Shown: one piece after another, positions 36,939 to 48,847 of the stretch
Position numbering within the stretch: the stretch's first letter is position 1
Layout: each line of letters starts with the position of its first letter
Source: Pleurotus djamor
Lineage: Eukaryota; Basidiomycota; Agaricomycetes; Agaricales; Pleurotaceae
Reading direction: 5' to 3'
DNA length: 64,000 nucleotides
NCBI GenBank assembly: GCA_029747585.1
Contig: JAPEVF010000035.1
Coordinates: forward strand, 74,609-138,608
Notes under the pieces: generated by a model
Database searches by the model: none
Told to the model about the DNA's origin: nothing
The model's input: the letters and a program-made list of their open reading frames with translations, nothing else
Translations under genes and position numbers: made by a program

Positions 36939-38616
36939 TCCTACAAGGAAGAATAAAGATTAGCTCGGCAAGGTGCTACTGGAGCCATTAAACGCGACGT
37001 TACTGGGGAGTGGCTTTGCTGATAGCGGAGCGGTTCTGAATGTCGACAACTTCATCAGTTTAAGTCAGAAAGATGAAATAGGACAGCCACTGACCTCGAT
37101 GTTGTTTCTTAGAGGAACTGAAGTTCTGCTCTTTCAAAGACCCACTCCCGCTGCTTATATATGGTTTCCGAGGAAAGGAGCATTCACTTGGCGTGAAAAT
37201 TTGTTACCGTAAATTTCGAGAGCGAAACTTTGGGGTGAGAGAGAGCCGTAATTGCTCCAACCATGCCGTAGTAGAAGAAGAGGAACAAGTCAAACCGAAG
37301 AGAAGAGAGAGGCGGTAGCGCCGCATGATGGGAGTCTGCGGGGCATGCCGTGTGCATTGTCTTTTCGGTTCCCATTACCCAGGCCATGAAAAGAGAACTT
37401 GACGCCACCACCACTTTGGTCTGCTTTATTGACGGGGACGTGTGTTACATTGAGTCTGAAAGAGACACCGTGTTAACAAGGTGACTCTCAAAGACATCTA
37501 ACGGACTCGAAAAGTCAGTGATCCAACGACCAGATTGAGTAAATTTAAAATCTCCGCGCCGAGAAGTGTTCCACATTTGATGATATCACGATCCATATGG
37601 CATGGGTATCAAGGTTCCAGGTTCCAGGACCGCTGTTTGAAGATATGTACGTCATCTCGAAGAAAGGTCACCGAACAATTCTTGTTTCTTCCCACAGACG
37701 GGCTTCTTTGCAAGTGGTCCAATGTTGTCTGGCCGTGTATGAATAGGAACCAGGGACCTGGGGCGAACAAGCAGTCCATTCATTCCGTAAGCTTCACTCC
37801 GAATAGAAGTAGGTGGGGGCGAGGTACCTTTTCTATGCATGAAGTCCTCCGCCGAGGCCGAGGGGTGAGTTCAAGCTGCGACAACAGATATACGTTGTCC
37901 TCAGCCTAGATTTCGTCAGAGACCTCTGGCAACTGGGGCGACCACATTGGATCTCAGAGAGCGTGGGGTGTTTTGGATCTCATGGAGAAGTGAAAGGGCC
38001 GGTGTAGAAGAGAGCTCCGGGGGAACAGGGAAAGGCTAGGATACAACATTCGATCCCAGTGGGCTGATCTCATTTGCAAAGCTTCGAGTATGTTTCTCCC
38101 AATTGCCATAGGTATGGTTTCGGGTATCTTTGTAATACAGACGTGCGAACCCGCTGGAGAAGCGACCTAGGCACGACTGCAGCGGCCATCCACCTATCCA
38201 AGCTGGAAAAGCATGGAGCACCTAAGCAAAGCGCAAAAAGGCCTCATGTGAAGGGGCTTCGAAGCTTATCTTCGAAGAATTACTCGGGTGGAGAGGGGAA
38301 AAGGAGGGCCTGTCGGTCAAATACATGTACATCGTGATGGAGAGAAATGAAGAAGTAGAAAGGTGAAAGGATATCAGTCGTGTCGGTTCAAATCCCACAC
38401 AGTTGGCGATACGGTTCGTGGCGCCGAAGTGGCGTCGACGCTTGATGCTGAAGCGCTGACAGGATAGGAGTACAGGAGTACAGGGGCAAGGGGACAAGCT
38501 GCGCACNAAAGCGATACAAAACAACCTTTATATTCCAAGCTTCAGTATACATTCACAGATTCCTTTCTCTTATTCAAATTCTGGCTTCCATCGCTTTGCT
38601 CACCCGTGGCCTAGTC
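36939..38616. other. 1.7 kb without a recognisable gene
   Basis: It includes the promoter of Cys-rich protein 1 (TATATAT at 37157-37163, minus use). A tRNA-like T-arm near 38390 was examined and rejected. An N lies at 38507. Confidence 0.45.
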
Positions 38617-38877
38617 CTAATCTCTGCAACAAGTCCAGCACGATCCGAGGAGGGTAGGGGTCCACCCTTTAGCGCAGGAAATGCCTTCAGACGCGCAAAT
38701 TCTGAGGCAGACCTTGGGATCACCGCCGAAGACGGCGGGCTCGACGTAGGAGACACGAACGACGTAAGCCAAATGGTCAGCTTGTGCATCCTTGAGGTAC
38801 GAGGGCACTGCTTGCACATTGACAATGGTGTTGACAGCAAGCCACATTCCAGCTGCGATACTCAGTTTGGAAAACAT
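38617..38877 (-). CDS. small Cys-rich secreted protein 2
   Basis: Single exon of 86 aa. MFSKLSIAAGMWLAVNTIVNVQA is a clear signal peptide. The mature chain ends with CLRICA, ISCAKGW and GSCWTCC, giving six cysteines in the same spacing as its two neighbours. Opposite strand to protein 3, same as protein 1. TATATA at 39081-39086 (read on minus) is 204 bp upstream of the ATG, like the other two copies. There is no break in the frame. No named family is recognised. Confidence 0.68.
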   Translation of the reverse strand: MFSKLSIAAGMWLAVNTIVNVQAVPSYLKDAQADHLAYVVRVSYVEPAVFGGDPKVCLRICASEGISCAKGWTPTLLGSCWTCCRD

Positions 38878-40362
38878 TTCTAGGGATAGTGTGTCAGCTA
38901 ATCAGCCTTCAGGGAGTAGAGGGCAACAGGCGTTACCGGTCCTTGCTTATTGAAGGCGGTTCTAAAAGGATGGAGTTTCGTCAGGAGATCGTTTACATGA
39001 TGCGGAAGGTTCTGAGGTGACTCGCCTTTGGAGTGTTTGATACGTTGAGACTCTGTCGTTTCAGCTATTAATCAAGGCTTTATATAGCCACTGACGCGAC
39101 GACAGGACAGGAGATTACTCTCTTGTGGAACAACGAAAGTAGAATGGAAGTGCGCAAGCCGTAAGGTTCATGACATACGCTGTACGAAGCGAAAAGAATT
39201 TGGGGTGAAAATTGGGTGAAACGCCATGGTTGATGAATAGTGGTACGGCAGTCATAATCTCCTCGGCTCTAGCAGCAGTGCCTTGAATCATAGAGAGAAT
39301 CTAGAAGGTACTTCGAAAATCTTGGTTCTCGTAGGTTAGGACAAAGATCAATGCATGGTCGTAAACGGTCGATGCTTTGGGTCTTTCTATACGTATGATT
39401 GAACACCTGTGACCTGGTCAAGCGTGTGAGCGGTCAAGCGGGACCTGGGAAAATCTGTGGGAGGTGAACAGGAATATGCCTTTGTTTCCCATGAATTCAC
39501 AACCTAAAATTATCCTAGAAGTAAGTAAAGGGAAGAGAGTGCCAGCCTTGAATTTATTGAACGTAAGCGACGTTTCATTTAGTAGAGTGGGATACTTAGT
39601 CACCAGTGATGAATCGGAAAAGCGATACCTTCGAATAATCAATCAGCATCGCCTCATTGAGAATGGTGGGGATGGTGGTGGTCAAGTACACGGAGCAATC
39701 CGAACGGCGAACTCACCTTCACGTCAGCGGAGAACTGAATAGAATACAATATGCTGTCAGGGGAGAAGAGGCGCGAAGCACTTACGTTGGTGTAAGTCGT
39801 TTGGCCGGATTTCTGCATTGGATGGGTGCGAGTCGAAACTCTGGGGAACGGCATATCCGTGAAGGAGGCAGATGAAAATATCTTTATCGGCTGCGACAAG
39901 GACGGCGAAGGTCTGTCGCCGTTGCCCTGAACGTGAGAGGGGAGATGCAAAGCCCAATGAACTTGGCTCCACTTCGGCGAGCGTGGAGTTGCAGCATGAT
40001 AACGCAGGAGGTTCTACTCGGTTGTCGTCTGGATATGTGAGAATGTCAGAATGTAGAACCGCAAAGAACAAGAAACTCAAAGAACTCAAGAGAATGTGGA
40101 TGTGGGTTGGTAGATTGTATAAAAGGCTCAGAGCGAGGTCTTCTTGTTCAGCAGCTCAAAGAGACATCGACCTATAAAGCGGTGAGCCAGGATATACTCT
40201 ACGAGTCGAAAAGCATGAGAACTGATTGATCTTTTGACATTAGAATAGCATACTCAGGTCCCCTCGAGATTCGAGAACCGTTCGAAATTTTGAATCGTCT
40301 ACAAACAAGAAGCCCAGTCAGTCCTTCTCCAAAGCGTCGAGAGACTGACTTTGATCAAAGGC
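38878..40362. other. 1.5 kb shared upstream region of Cys-rich proteins 2 and 3
   Basis: These two genes are divergent, so this stretch must hold both promoters. TATATA at 39081-39086 serves protein 2 and TATAAAA at 40119-40125 fits protein 3. No gene was recognised between them. Confidence 0.5.
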
Positions 40363-40614
40363 ATGCAAATTTTCAAGTTGTCCGCCGCCATCGCAAGTGC
40401 GCTGCTCGCGCAAGGGGTCTTCAGTGCCCCATCTGTTTATTTCAAGGCGGCCAGTATCCAAACTCATCACGGCGTTCATACTGAGCACGGCGTAGTCGGA
40501 TCTTCCGCGCCTGTTGGCATCTGCTTGGCCATTTGCGCCTTTGAAGAGCCCAGCTGCGCGGAAGGATGGGTAGCGACGCAACTCGGCGATTGCTGGACTT
40601 GCTGCACGGAGTAA
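40363..40614 (+). CDS. small Cys-rich secreted protein 3
   Basis: Single exon of 83 aa. I chose the second ATG (MQIFKLSAAIASALLAQGVFSA) because the other two members start at the same place relative to the signal peptide; an ATG 12 nt earlier is possible. The mature chain has CLAICA, PSCAEGW and GDCWTCC, with the same six-Cys pattern and a His-rich spacer before it. TATAAAA lies 244 bp upstream, at 40119. It is divergent from protein 2. Function unknown. Confidence 0.66.
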   Translation: MQIFKLSAAIASALLAQGVFSAPSVYFKAASIQTHHGVHTEHGVVGSSAPVGICLAICAFEEPSCAEGWVATQLGDCWTCCTE

Positions 40615-41299
40615 GGATCCAAGAAACTGACAGGAAGCTCGTGAGATCAGTACAAGGAGAAGAAAGGAATGGATCGAAGTACTTAGCTTGTTGAAATTTG
40701 ATCAATGTGAATGTGAACGGTCTGTTTGACCATGATTTGGGTCGGTGACGGAATCGCGACAAAGATGTCGTACATCCCAAAAAGGATACATACTCGACGA
40801 GAGGTGAGAGGGAATATTGACACAAATATAGAGTATATTGGAGACAACAGACAACAGTGATCAAGCGACAGAAAGCGATACACAATACCAAGGAGGAAGC
40901 AAGTAAAAGACACGATAAGAGGGGAGACGAGGAGAAATCAGCGAGGGAAGGTAGGTAATGAGCGACGGGTGGTGAAGAGTGTGTCCATTCACTAAAAAAG
41001 GGAAGATAAAATAAGAAAGAGTGGTGGTCAGGAGGAAGGAGCGTTGGGTGGCGTAAGGGGAGAGTTAGTCCATAACCAAAGTTACAGGAACATAGATATT
41101 GAGAGATGAGTCCCAAACGATGGGATGTGGAAGAGGATGTCCATTTATTAGGGAGGGCGATATAGAGTAAGGAAGATCCGTGGTCAATAAGCAGAGGGGC
41201 CAAGGTGGCGCGAGAAGATGAGAGAGATGTGGGTAGTATAGCAAGCAAGGGCGAGCAGGGGTGCAACGGCGAGTAGTGATTTGAGAAGATGAAACCCAT
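40615..41299. other. intergenic, purine-rich on plus
   Basis: 685 bp between Cys-rich protein 3 and the convergent zinc-finger gene. The plus strand is strongly purine-rich, which opens a long minus-strand frame without domain signal. Likely 3' UTRs. Confidence 0.45.
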
Positions 41300-42725
41300 T
41301 TAATCGGAGGGTGGTTGGTCATTTCCGCGCCAAAATCTGATCTTGGTCTTGTAGTTGAGGCACGACCCGTTTTCCTTATGCAGCTTGATCTTTTCCTCGG
41401 CGCGGAACAGATTGAATCTGGAGAGCATATATCAGTACGGTGAGAAGGGCGGAGGCAAAGAACTAAACAGGACACGTACTCTTTACCACAGAGGTCACAG
41501 GGAACCGAAGCCTTGACAACACATCGGCCGTTCCGGTGGCGATAGAAGTTCCCTTTCCCCACGTTTTTGCCGCAATATGTACAATGTACTTTTTCTGAGC
41601 GCTGAGAGGGAGGTGATGTCAGCGTTTAAGCGACAGTCAAATAGCAAGCTGAGAACGTACCCATTTACGATCAGCCGGGGAACGGGCTTGATGAGCATTC
41701 TTGGCTCGCTCAGCGCGCCTCGCAGCACTGGCAGCCCTTTTCGCTTTCTTTGTCAAGGTGGAAGAGGGTTGAGGGTCCGAAAGTGTTCGCTTTTGACTTG
41801 AACTCCCGTTAACACCAATATCGAGAGGCGTGTCATTTGCGACCATCGGTACGATCTCTCTGTGGGCTTCCTGCGTGTGATCGCTTCCGTCCGACAGTCC
41901 AGCGATGAGAGATGAGAAATCACCATTGAGTTCTTCAGGGATCGTAAAATCTTGTGGATCGGAAAGCGACGACTCGGGAACACGTGCCGGTTGGAGGTGG
42001 GGGTCGTTGTGTTGCAAATCAAAGCAACCGAGGCCAAAGTCTTCATTAGGTGGCATGGGTAATGGGACACGATGGTGAACATCCGCAATTTGGTTGTACT
42101 GGAAGGAATGGCTCTCTTCGCCGAAGTTGATGGTGGCCTGGTGCGGGTGGCGCGCGACGGGAGAAGGGACAGGTTCACGGAATAGTCCAATCTGCTCCAA
42201 ATCAGCAGCTGAGAATATACCTTCCGGTGGCTGAAAGTTGAAAGAGTGATTCTGAAGCTCAAGGCTACCGAAGGATTGGCCGGCAGGTATCGCAGCGTTC
42301 GGAAAAGCACCGCGATGTAATGGCTCGTTAAAGCCAAAGACACTCTGATCGCTTCCGTAGCTACTAGAAGTACCCGGTGTCGCGAGCCCTCCCCCGACAA
42401 CCGACGGTCCCTCCAACCCATTGTGGCCCATCAAGTCGTATGTGGCAAGTTCGTTGTGGTAGGTTGAGAGTGGTTCAAAGGGGTTGAGGGGGTTGAGATT
42501 GGTGTCGAGGGGGAAGCCAAAATTTTCGAATGGAGCTGAGCCACCCGAAACGCTATACCAATTATCCTCGCTAGCGAGAGAACTTGAGGTGGATTGCATG
42601 AGGGTAGGAGATGGAGGAAATTGAGGGAATGCGGCGGCGGCTCGGCGGCTTTGACGGGCGTCGTAGATGGGAGAGTAGTGAGTCGTGTGCTCTCCGAAGT
42701 TCTGATAACTTTGATCTTGATACAT
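41300..42725 (-). CDS. zinc-finger transcription-factor-like protein (two C2HC fingers)
   Basis: Three exons: 42725..41661, 41601..41480, 41417..41300; 434 aa. The first 320 residues are low in structure, rich in Asn/Gln/Pro/Ser/Phe, as in activation regions. A basic block follows (KKAKRAASAARRAERAK), a likely nuclear signal. The second exon codes a finger, CTYCGKNVGKG then HRNGRC, and across the next intron a second, CDLCGK then HKENGSC. Both fingers depend on splicing, since the unspliced frame stops just after the basic block. Similar in finger type to the protein at 17.8 kb. Probably a nuclear regulator; targets unknown. Confidence 0.65.
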
Positions 42726-45466
42726 TTGTGCGGTCGAAATGGAACTGAAAAGGAATTGAAGATATATGTGATAGCTTGTTGAGATCGAAGGAGGAAGGGA
42801 CCAAAATGGGGTAGTTTTAGAAAAGAGTAGAGTGTGGTGATGATTCGTGGTTGAGGTGGTGGTTATAAAGCGAGCTCAATGTTGTGGACCGCGAGGAAGG
42901 GGACCAGATGCTCACGTGATCGAGTAGATAGGGGGCCGGAATCAAATTTTACCATCCAAATGTGGAAGGTAGTGTTGAACCATCGCCACGTGAAGCTGAT
43001 CATGATCGACAATGATCGACAACGATCGGTGGGTTTGACAACAAGACAAGGGATGTGCGGCCTGCTCATCACTCATCCAAAGCCAAGGTGCGTAGGTATA
43101 AGCCTGATACATATTTGATTGAACACCGAAAGGATCGTAGTACATGAGAATAGTATACGAACTATGATTGGCAGGAGCGCCCTCTACCACACTCGAGTTT
43201 ATGCCTTGGAGCCCGAAGCTAGACATCATGTACCACCACCGAGGAAGGGGGAATCTTGTCCATGTTCGGCGACGCGTTGCATGGACGGAGAGTCTTCGCG
43301 TTGGAATCTGGCAGTAAAGATGAGTACAATGAAGAAAGCAGGGCATCAAGGAGGCACGTACCAATGGTCATAGAATAGCTCACAGATGCTCATGCAACCC
43401 CAGCCAGGTTTGGTAGCAAACTGCACACTTCGGCGATGTGTTGGGCAGGTATCTAGATGTCCAGTGAGTCTTGAGCCATGACGAGTCAGCTCCAATCAGC
43501 TTACGGGGTCGGCTTTGGGTGAACGTCTCGCTTGAAGTTCACGTCGCTCAGTCCGTGTCCTAGGCATGCTTCATGATGTGTTCTGGTGGACGTAGGCGAG
43601 TTCGAGGCGCTGTAGGGCGTTCGGTAGATCTCCACGACGGAAGAGACGCGGACTTCTGGCTAAGAGTTTGACGCGTTCGTGATCTCTTCCTCGTCGACTC
43701 TGCTCTAGTTTCCCGGCATCTGTTCCTTCTTCCTACTCAACCTCGACCAGTCCATCACAGGGCCCATGCTTCGCTATCAAGTGCGGCGAGCAGCGAACGC
43801 CACGGATAACGGTAACTGCCTTCGAGCCGGGCGCACTACGATGATATCCCTCTCGGGATAAGAGCCTAATTGGTCGGCATAGTAGTCGATAGCAATGTGG
43901 CGCGAATGAGAGTGTTCGTCCCTGGTCGATTGCGTGGAGGACTTGAGCTGTGATATGAAACTTGGCTTCGGCTTCTGCGTAAGCGATTCAGTTGCTCGAC
44001 AGAGACTGAAAGATGTCCTGGGCGTATGTCCGATTGCACGTAGGCGAGTCGGATGGGTCCCGAGGCGTTCAGCAGAACTCCAAGATGGAAGGTGCAGAAC
44101 ATCTTGTTATGTCCTGCACGGGGGCTGTACCCGGCCGTTTGCAGTGGATAGCTGTCTGACAGGCTATCGAGATCAGTCTGAGAGCAGAACATTTGATGCA
44201 ACTGGCACTCACTTCGTTCGTATCTACTCTGCTCTAATACCAGCATCTTTCCCTTTCTTCCACGCAAACCTGACCTCGGATGACGGATTGGATTCTTCAG
44301 AGGCTGAAACAAACAGCGCCTCAGTAGCTTTTTCGAGCCTCGATCGCTTGCCCACGAGAATGGCATCTAATACCTATCAACACCAACGTCAACGACAGCG
44401 AGAAATAGTGCCATACCTTCCGTTGATGGGGAAGAGCGCACTGGCTCAGTGTCGTAAAACGACTCTTCATAGACGGAGCTCGGCGGATTGATCATTGAGT
44501 GTCCTGGTCGAAGATAACACTGAGAAAAAATTGAAGAATCAAGGAGGGCAGAGACAAAGGGCTTACTCAAACCTTGCGAGACTGAGCATGCACATATAGC
44601 GGTCTAGCGGCCAGCGCTTCAGCGCTAGCACTCAAGAGCTCAACGTCAAGGTTCAGCAAGAGTTGCAACAGTATGTCGAGGCGTACAAGAATGCGAGCTG
44701 GTCATGATGATGGTGAGGGAACTGAAAAAATCGCTTTGCATCCGGGACTCCAAGGACTGGGACCGAAGGACCTTGTTCGTGGGAGAGGTCTCGCGGAAGC
44801 GCGACTGGTTCAATCTTCCTGCCGCCAACTCCGATGAGGTGCCGCTTCGACATTCAAATCAATCGTCGAGCTCGCAAGGCAACATAGCTCAGAAGTGGCG
44901 TCTACTACCCGAAAAGCGTGGCTATTCTGCAACCACAAAGTTGAAACCTCTGGTGGTTAGCCTTTTCGAATTTCCCTCCTCTAGTTCCCGAATTTACATC
45001 AGAGTACCTCGCGTGATCATTTACGACAGCTACTATGCAATAAGCGCACTTGCTTTCAGAAGGGCTGGATCCATATTCGCTTGGTGGGACGCCGAGGCAC
45101 GATTCGCTCATACCCTCACGAACTCGAAACCAACGAGCGAGTCGACCATCCCTTATTTGACAAGATCAACTTAGCCGTATTTCTTCCAAATAAACCTCAC
45201 TATCGACTTCCCATACACGCTAGACGAGGTCGAGGCTTTTGACGAGGGGTGCTACTTGCGTCGGTGTTCGGAATCAAATGACGTGTTAATCGACCCAACA
45301 GGAACACCCAACATGGACTCGCTCCTTATTCGCGACCCAGGATAATGTCAGTGCCATCGAGTACCCCGGTGACGACGAAGCTAGTGTTGAATAGTGTTGC
45401 TTACAGTCAAGCGAAGCCCTAAATTTCATATATAATCACACAAGATCCATTCGTTTTTTCCCAAGC
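42726..45466. other. 2.7 kb without an intact gene; possible decayed coding near 44.65-45.35 kb
   Basis: From about 44650 to 45350 codon-like stretches appear in shifting frames (KNASWS, RELKKSLCIRDSKDWD, DHPLFDKINLAVFLPN) but no single frame links them. It may be a gene or transposon relic. The remainder shows nothing. Confidence 0.3.
42913..42992. promoter_or_regulatory. paired CACGTG motifs upstream of the zinc-finger gene
   Basis: CACGTG occurs at 42913-42918 and 42987-42992, 188 and 262 bp before the ATG on the minus strand. E-box-like sites bind bHLH factors in fungi. Chance occurrence is possible. Confidence 0.25.
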
Positions 45467-48180
45467 ATGCAGAGAATTCTTGGGCTTCTCTTCTCCGTCG
45501 GCCTCGTCTTGGGTCAGCCTGCAAATGACTGGAACAAGCCATGCTTCAGCGGGGAATGTGCGTACGACATGCACCCATCTACCGGTAATTCAGGCGTATT
45601 GCGATTGGTACGTATGATGTCACCTTCTCTCTCCTCTTAAGTCTCATCGATCTTCAATGTGCTAGAGTGGGAAGAGTCTCACAGATATCACGCCTGCAGC
45701 GGGATGGGTTATTCTTGACTGTGACCCTCACTCCACAGAGCAAGAGATTCGACTCGTCTGCTCGAGCGCAAATCACGAAGATGTAGGATGTAATCACGTA
45801 TTCTCCGACGGCGGCGCTGAGCACAAAGTGGTCCGCCTACCTGAAAGCGTAGGTCTCACTTCTGTCCCTAGCCAAACTGTTTAATCACACGTCTTTAGTG
45901 TACCGAAGCTCCTTTCCTTCGAATCGCCAGTGCTAGGGTTGCAGAGGATCAGTCCATCCCTGGCCATGTAGCTGATACGCTAATCAAACGCGATGGAATT
46001 CCCCCCGTTGTGCACATTCTTCACGTAGACGGTAATTGGGCTTCTTCCGATGTATCCAAAGTTGGCGTGGTCAACTTCGAGTTCATTGGTTCAAACAGCC
46101 CCCATACCGACGCTGAGAAGTCTGGGTCGAACTCTGGCGCCTCTCAATCACGCTCAGTAACCTACGAAAAGCGAGAGAGCGACGGATTTTTCGAATGGGC
46201 TGGGCATGTTTACGATGCCGTGAAGGAAGCAGTCGTTCCTGCGTACAACACAGTCAAGGGCATGTTGGTCAGCTCCTACAAGAAATTTATCACGACAATG
46301 CGCGGTGAGTACCTCCTCTTCGTGTGTTTCACCCTATCTAATCCATGTCTTTAGACTTGACTTCCTTTGACTCCAATCCCGAATTTATCAAAAGTGTCAA
46401 ACTCGACACGGGAGGCGAAATGGTGACTATCTTCCATCTTGAAAAGGAGGCCGTGAAATGCAACGTTGGAACTACTTCAACACTTGACGTTTCCGCGGGT
46501 GGAAAAATCGACGCTCAAGTGAAATTCGGTCTCATGGCCAATGGCTCTATCATCCCTCCTCAAGTGAGTCATCATCTATCCATGTATCCCTGCCAAATGG
46601 ATGTGGCGCTGAGTGGTTGTTCTAGATCGGGAGCTACGCTGTCTATGCCGGTGAGCCTCGTTTCTATCACACCTGAACGATATTGACGAGTCGATTTGAC
46701 CACGGCAGTGGTCAATGGGCAAGTAAATGCAAACGTCTCCGTCGATGCAACCGTTACTGTACGTAGGATATTCGTGTCGTTGCCGTGTATCTTCTAGCTG
46801 ACCTAACACCTGCAGGGGAACCTGGCTAGTAAGCGCATCAGGGTGGCTGAAGTCGCCATCACTCCGCTACAAATTCCCAAGTCAGTTTGCCTTCCATCAC
46901 GCCTATAGGTAACGCTTACGTCGTGCCGCACCAAGAATTATTGCGCTCGGTCCTTCCATCCGACTTGAAGCGCAAGCAGAGTTGGATCTTTCCCTAGAAG
47001 TTTTGATAAACACCAACCTCAAATACGCGATGTGAGCAAACCTTTTAAGCTGTGTCTTTCGTTTTCGTCGAGCTAATAAAAGTCAAATCTAGACATGACC
47101 GTACGTTCTCTTCTCTTCGACGTTTAACGGACCGTCGCTTTATTCAAGTTGCACACAGTAGAGTTCTGGTATCCGAAGAAAATGACAGAGGCCGAACCAG
47201 ATGCAAAGAGTGGCTTCAAGTCACTGGATTTCCAGCCCTCGCGTGTGTATCTAATTCTTCTTTCTCTTCTCGCCTCCACTTCCTGACCAATCTCTCAGCC
47301 TTATCCATTGATGCGACGGTTGATATAGAAGCCCAAGCGAATATAACCGCGTACGTCCTAATCGACTTAATAACCCCTACTATTTATCCATGAACATCTA
47401 ATTATCTAGGCATTTGATCCCATCCCTTCGTCTCGGTGCGTTGACTTAATGCAGCTTCGGAGTAAAATACATTTACTGACTATCTTCGGTTTTCAGGTTT
47501 GTCAGCCTTGAATGGTGAAGTTGACGGCAGCGGTTTCATTGAAGTCGATGCCTGGGCGAAACTCGCGTTGCAAGGAAAAGCATCCATCCAGGCTGCTAAT
47601 CATAAGCGACGACAGCTCTACCCTCCCGGCATAACACGTCCGTCCTACACTGATTTTCTGGCCCCCTTCCCGGCGGTCCCTACGACTACTGACACTGGGA
47701 GTGTTGCGGCTCAATTCTCGGGGTGTCTCGGTGTCCTTGCTGGTGCCGCTGTTCGTGCTGGGGCATCAGGCAAACTCGGATCGTTGGAGGGTGACACACC
47801 GAGATGGGAGATATATCAGTCACCAGAAGTATCCATTTACTCCGTAAGATACCTTCCCCTTTTCGCCCTTCAGTACTCAGTACTGACACTGAACGTCTGC
47901 TTCAAGACGTGCTGGCCACACGCCGACAAGAGGTCTAAAATAGCATCCTCGCCAATCACTAGTAGCTCGCTTGAGAGAAGGCTATCTGATGCTTCTGACT
48001 TCCGATGTGGCACAGGAAAGCGGAAAAGTCTCCCTAAGACTCAAACTGGGAGTAAATCGTGAGCCTTCTTAAGCTCGAGCCGCTTTGACTGCGTCTCTAA
48101 TCACTTTTCTGCTTTTCAGATTATCCAGCAATGCCAGTCAGCCCACCCAAGGGACGTTGATTGGTCATGATAAACCGTAA
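45467..48180 (+). CDS. Paralog C of the PANDW-KPCF secreted family
   Basis: Fifteen exons: 45467..45607, 45666..45848, 45899..46304, 46355..46563, 46626..46650, 46709..46758, 46816..46880, 46936..47031, 47093..47100, 47159..47242, 47299..47350, 47410..47435, 47497..47843, 47907..48058, 48120..48180; 634 aa. Signal peptide MQRILGLLFSVGLVLG, then QPANDWNKPCFSGECAYD. It lacks the intron after DVSK that A and B have. A Lys-Arg (YEKR) precedes an amphipathic stretch (GFFEWAGHVYDAVKEAVV). The C-terminal half has LGPSIRLEAQAELDLSLEV, AHLIPSLRLG and FSGCLGVLAGAAVRAGA. Its Tyr/Pro segment (YPPGITRPSY) replaces the VPPYLGAR of the others. Tail SLERR...RCG. Tail to tail with D. Function unknown. Confidence 0.83.
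47093..47100 (+). other. 8-nt microexon of paralog C
   Basis: TCTAG / ACATGACC / GTACGT. It joins TACGCGAT to TAGAGTTCTGG in frame. Confidence 0.75.
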
Positions 48181-48847
48181 GTCGGGTTTCGCTCCGTTGA
48201 AAGCCTTTCTCACATTTACGACGTTAGTTTCGATCCTTTGTCGTTATTCCACTGAGTGAATGTACCCACCTGGGACGGTACTTGATGAGGTTTTATGATC
48301 GACATTTTTCGAGTACTCTGAGTACTCGAGTAGAGTACAGCACCTACATTGATCATGTCCGTTCTACTCAATGTCCGTGCACGGGTGGTCTTAAGGTCAT
48401 CTTATCTTGGAGGCCGCGCCCTAGGTCTACTTGGTTGACAACGGGCAAACGACAGGAATGGGGAATACTTGTGAGAGTCACGAAGGCGATGAGAGAAGCA
48501 GAATAAATGAGATCGAAAATGGGAGGCTTTATGGCAGCCCTCATACTCGAGACGCAGGGCCAGCTTTCATTTCTTGTGTCTTTCAATAATGCACGCCTCT
48601 CTTGTAACACAGGCTATACTCTCTTTCAATTCTGGTTTCACTGATTTCAATTGCCTAGAGGACCATATTGTAAACCTAGCGGGGTTTCTTTCCTCTCCAA
48701 GGTCCCTGGATTTGTCTTGGTAGAATATTTCGAACTCGATGGCATCCTTATTCTGACGTATCAACGGGTAGCTCTATGGCTCGTACACTAGCCTAGACAT
48801 CAGATTAACAAGAGGAGTTCGAGTACTTGGTATGAAAGTCTGGACCC
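48181..48847. other. intergenic between convergent paralogs C and D
   Basis: No gene seen. A short perfect dyad, CGAGTACTC-T-GAGTACTCG, lies at 48310-48328 and could form a hairpin in a transcript. Confidence 0.4.

Noticed and set aside
38380..38410. tRNA-like T-arm (GGTTCAAATCC)
   Set aside because: The stem has a mismatch and no matching acceptor or anticodon arm lies at the right distance upstream.
40442..41299. 285-codon open frame on the minus strand
   Set aside because: It overlaps Cys-rich protein 3 in antisense and comes from a purine-rich plus strand; composition is low-complexity and no domain or signal peptide is seen.
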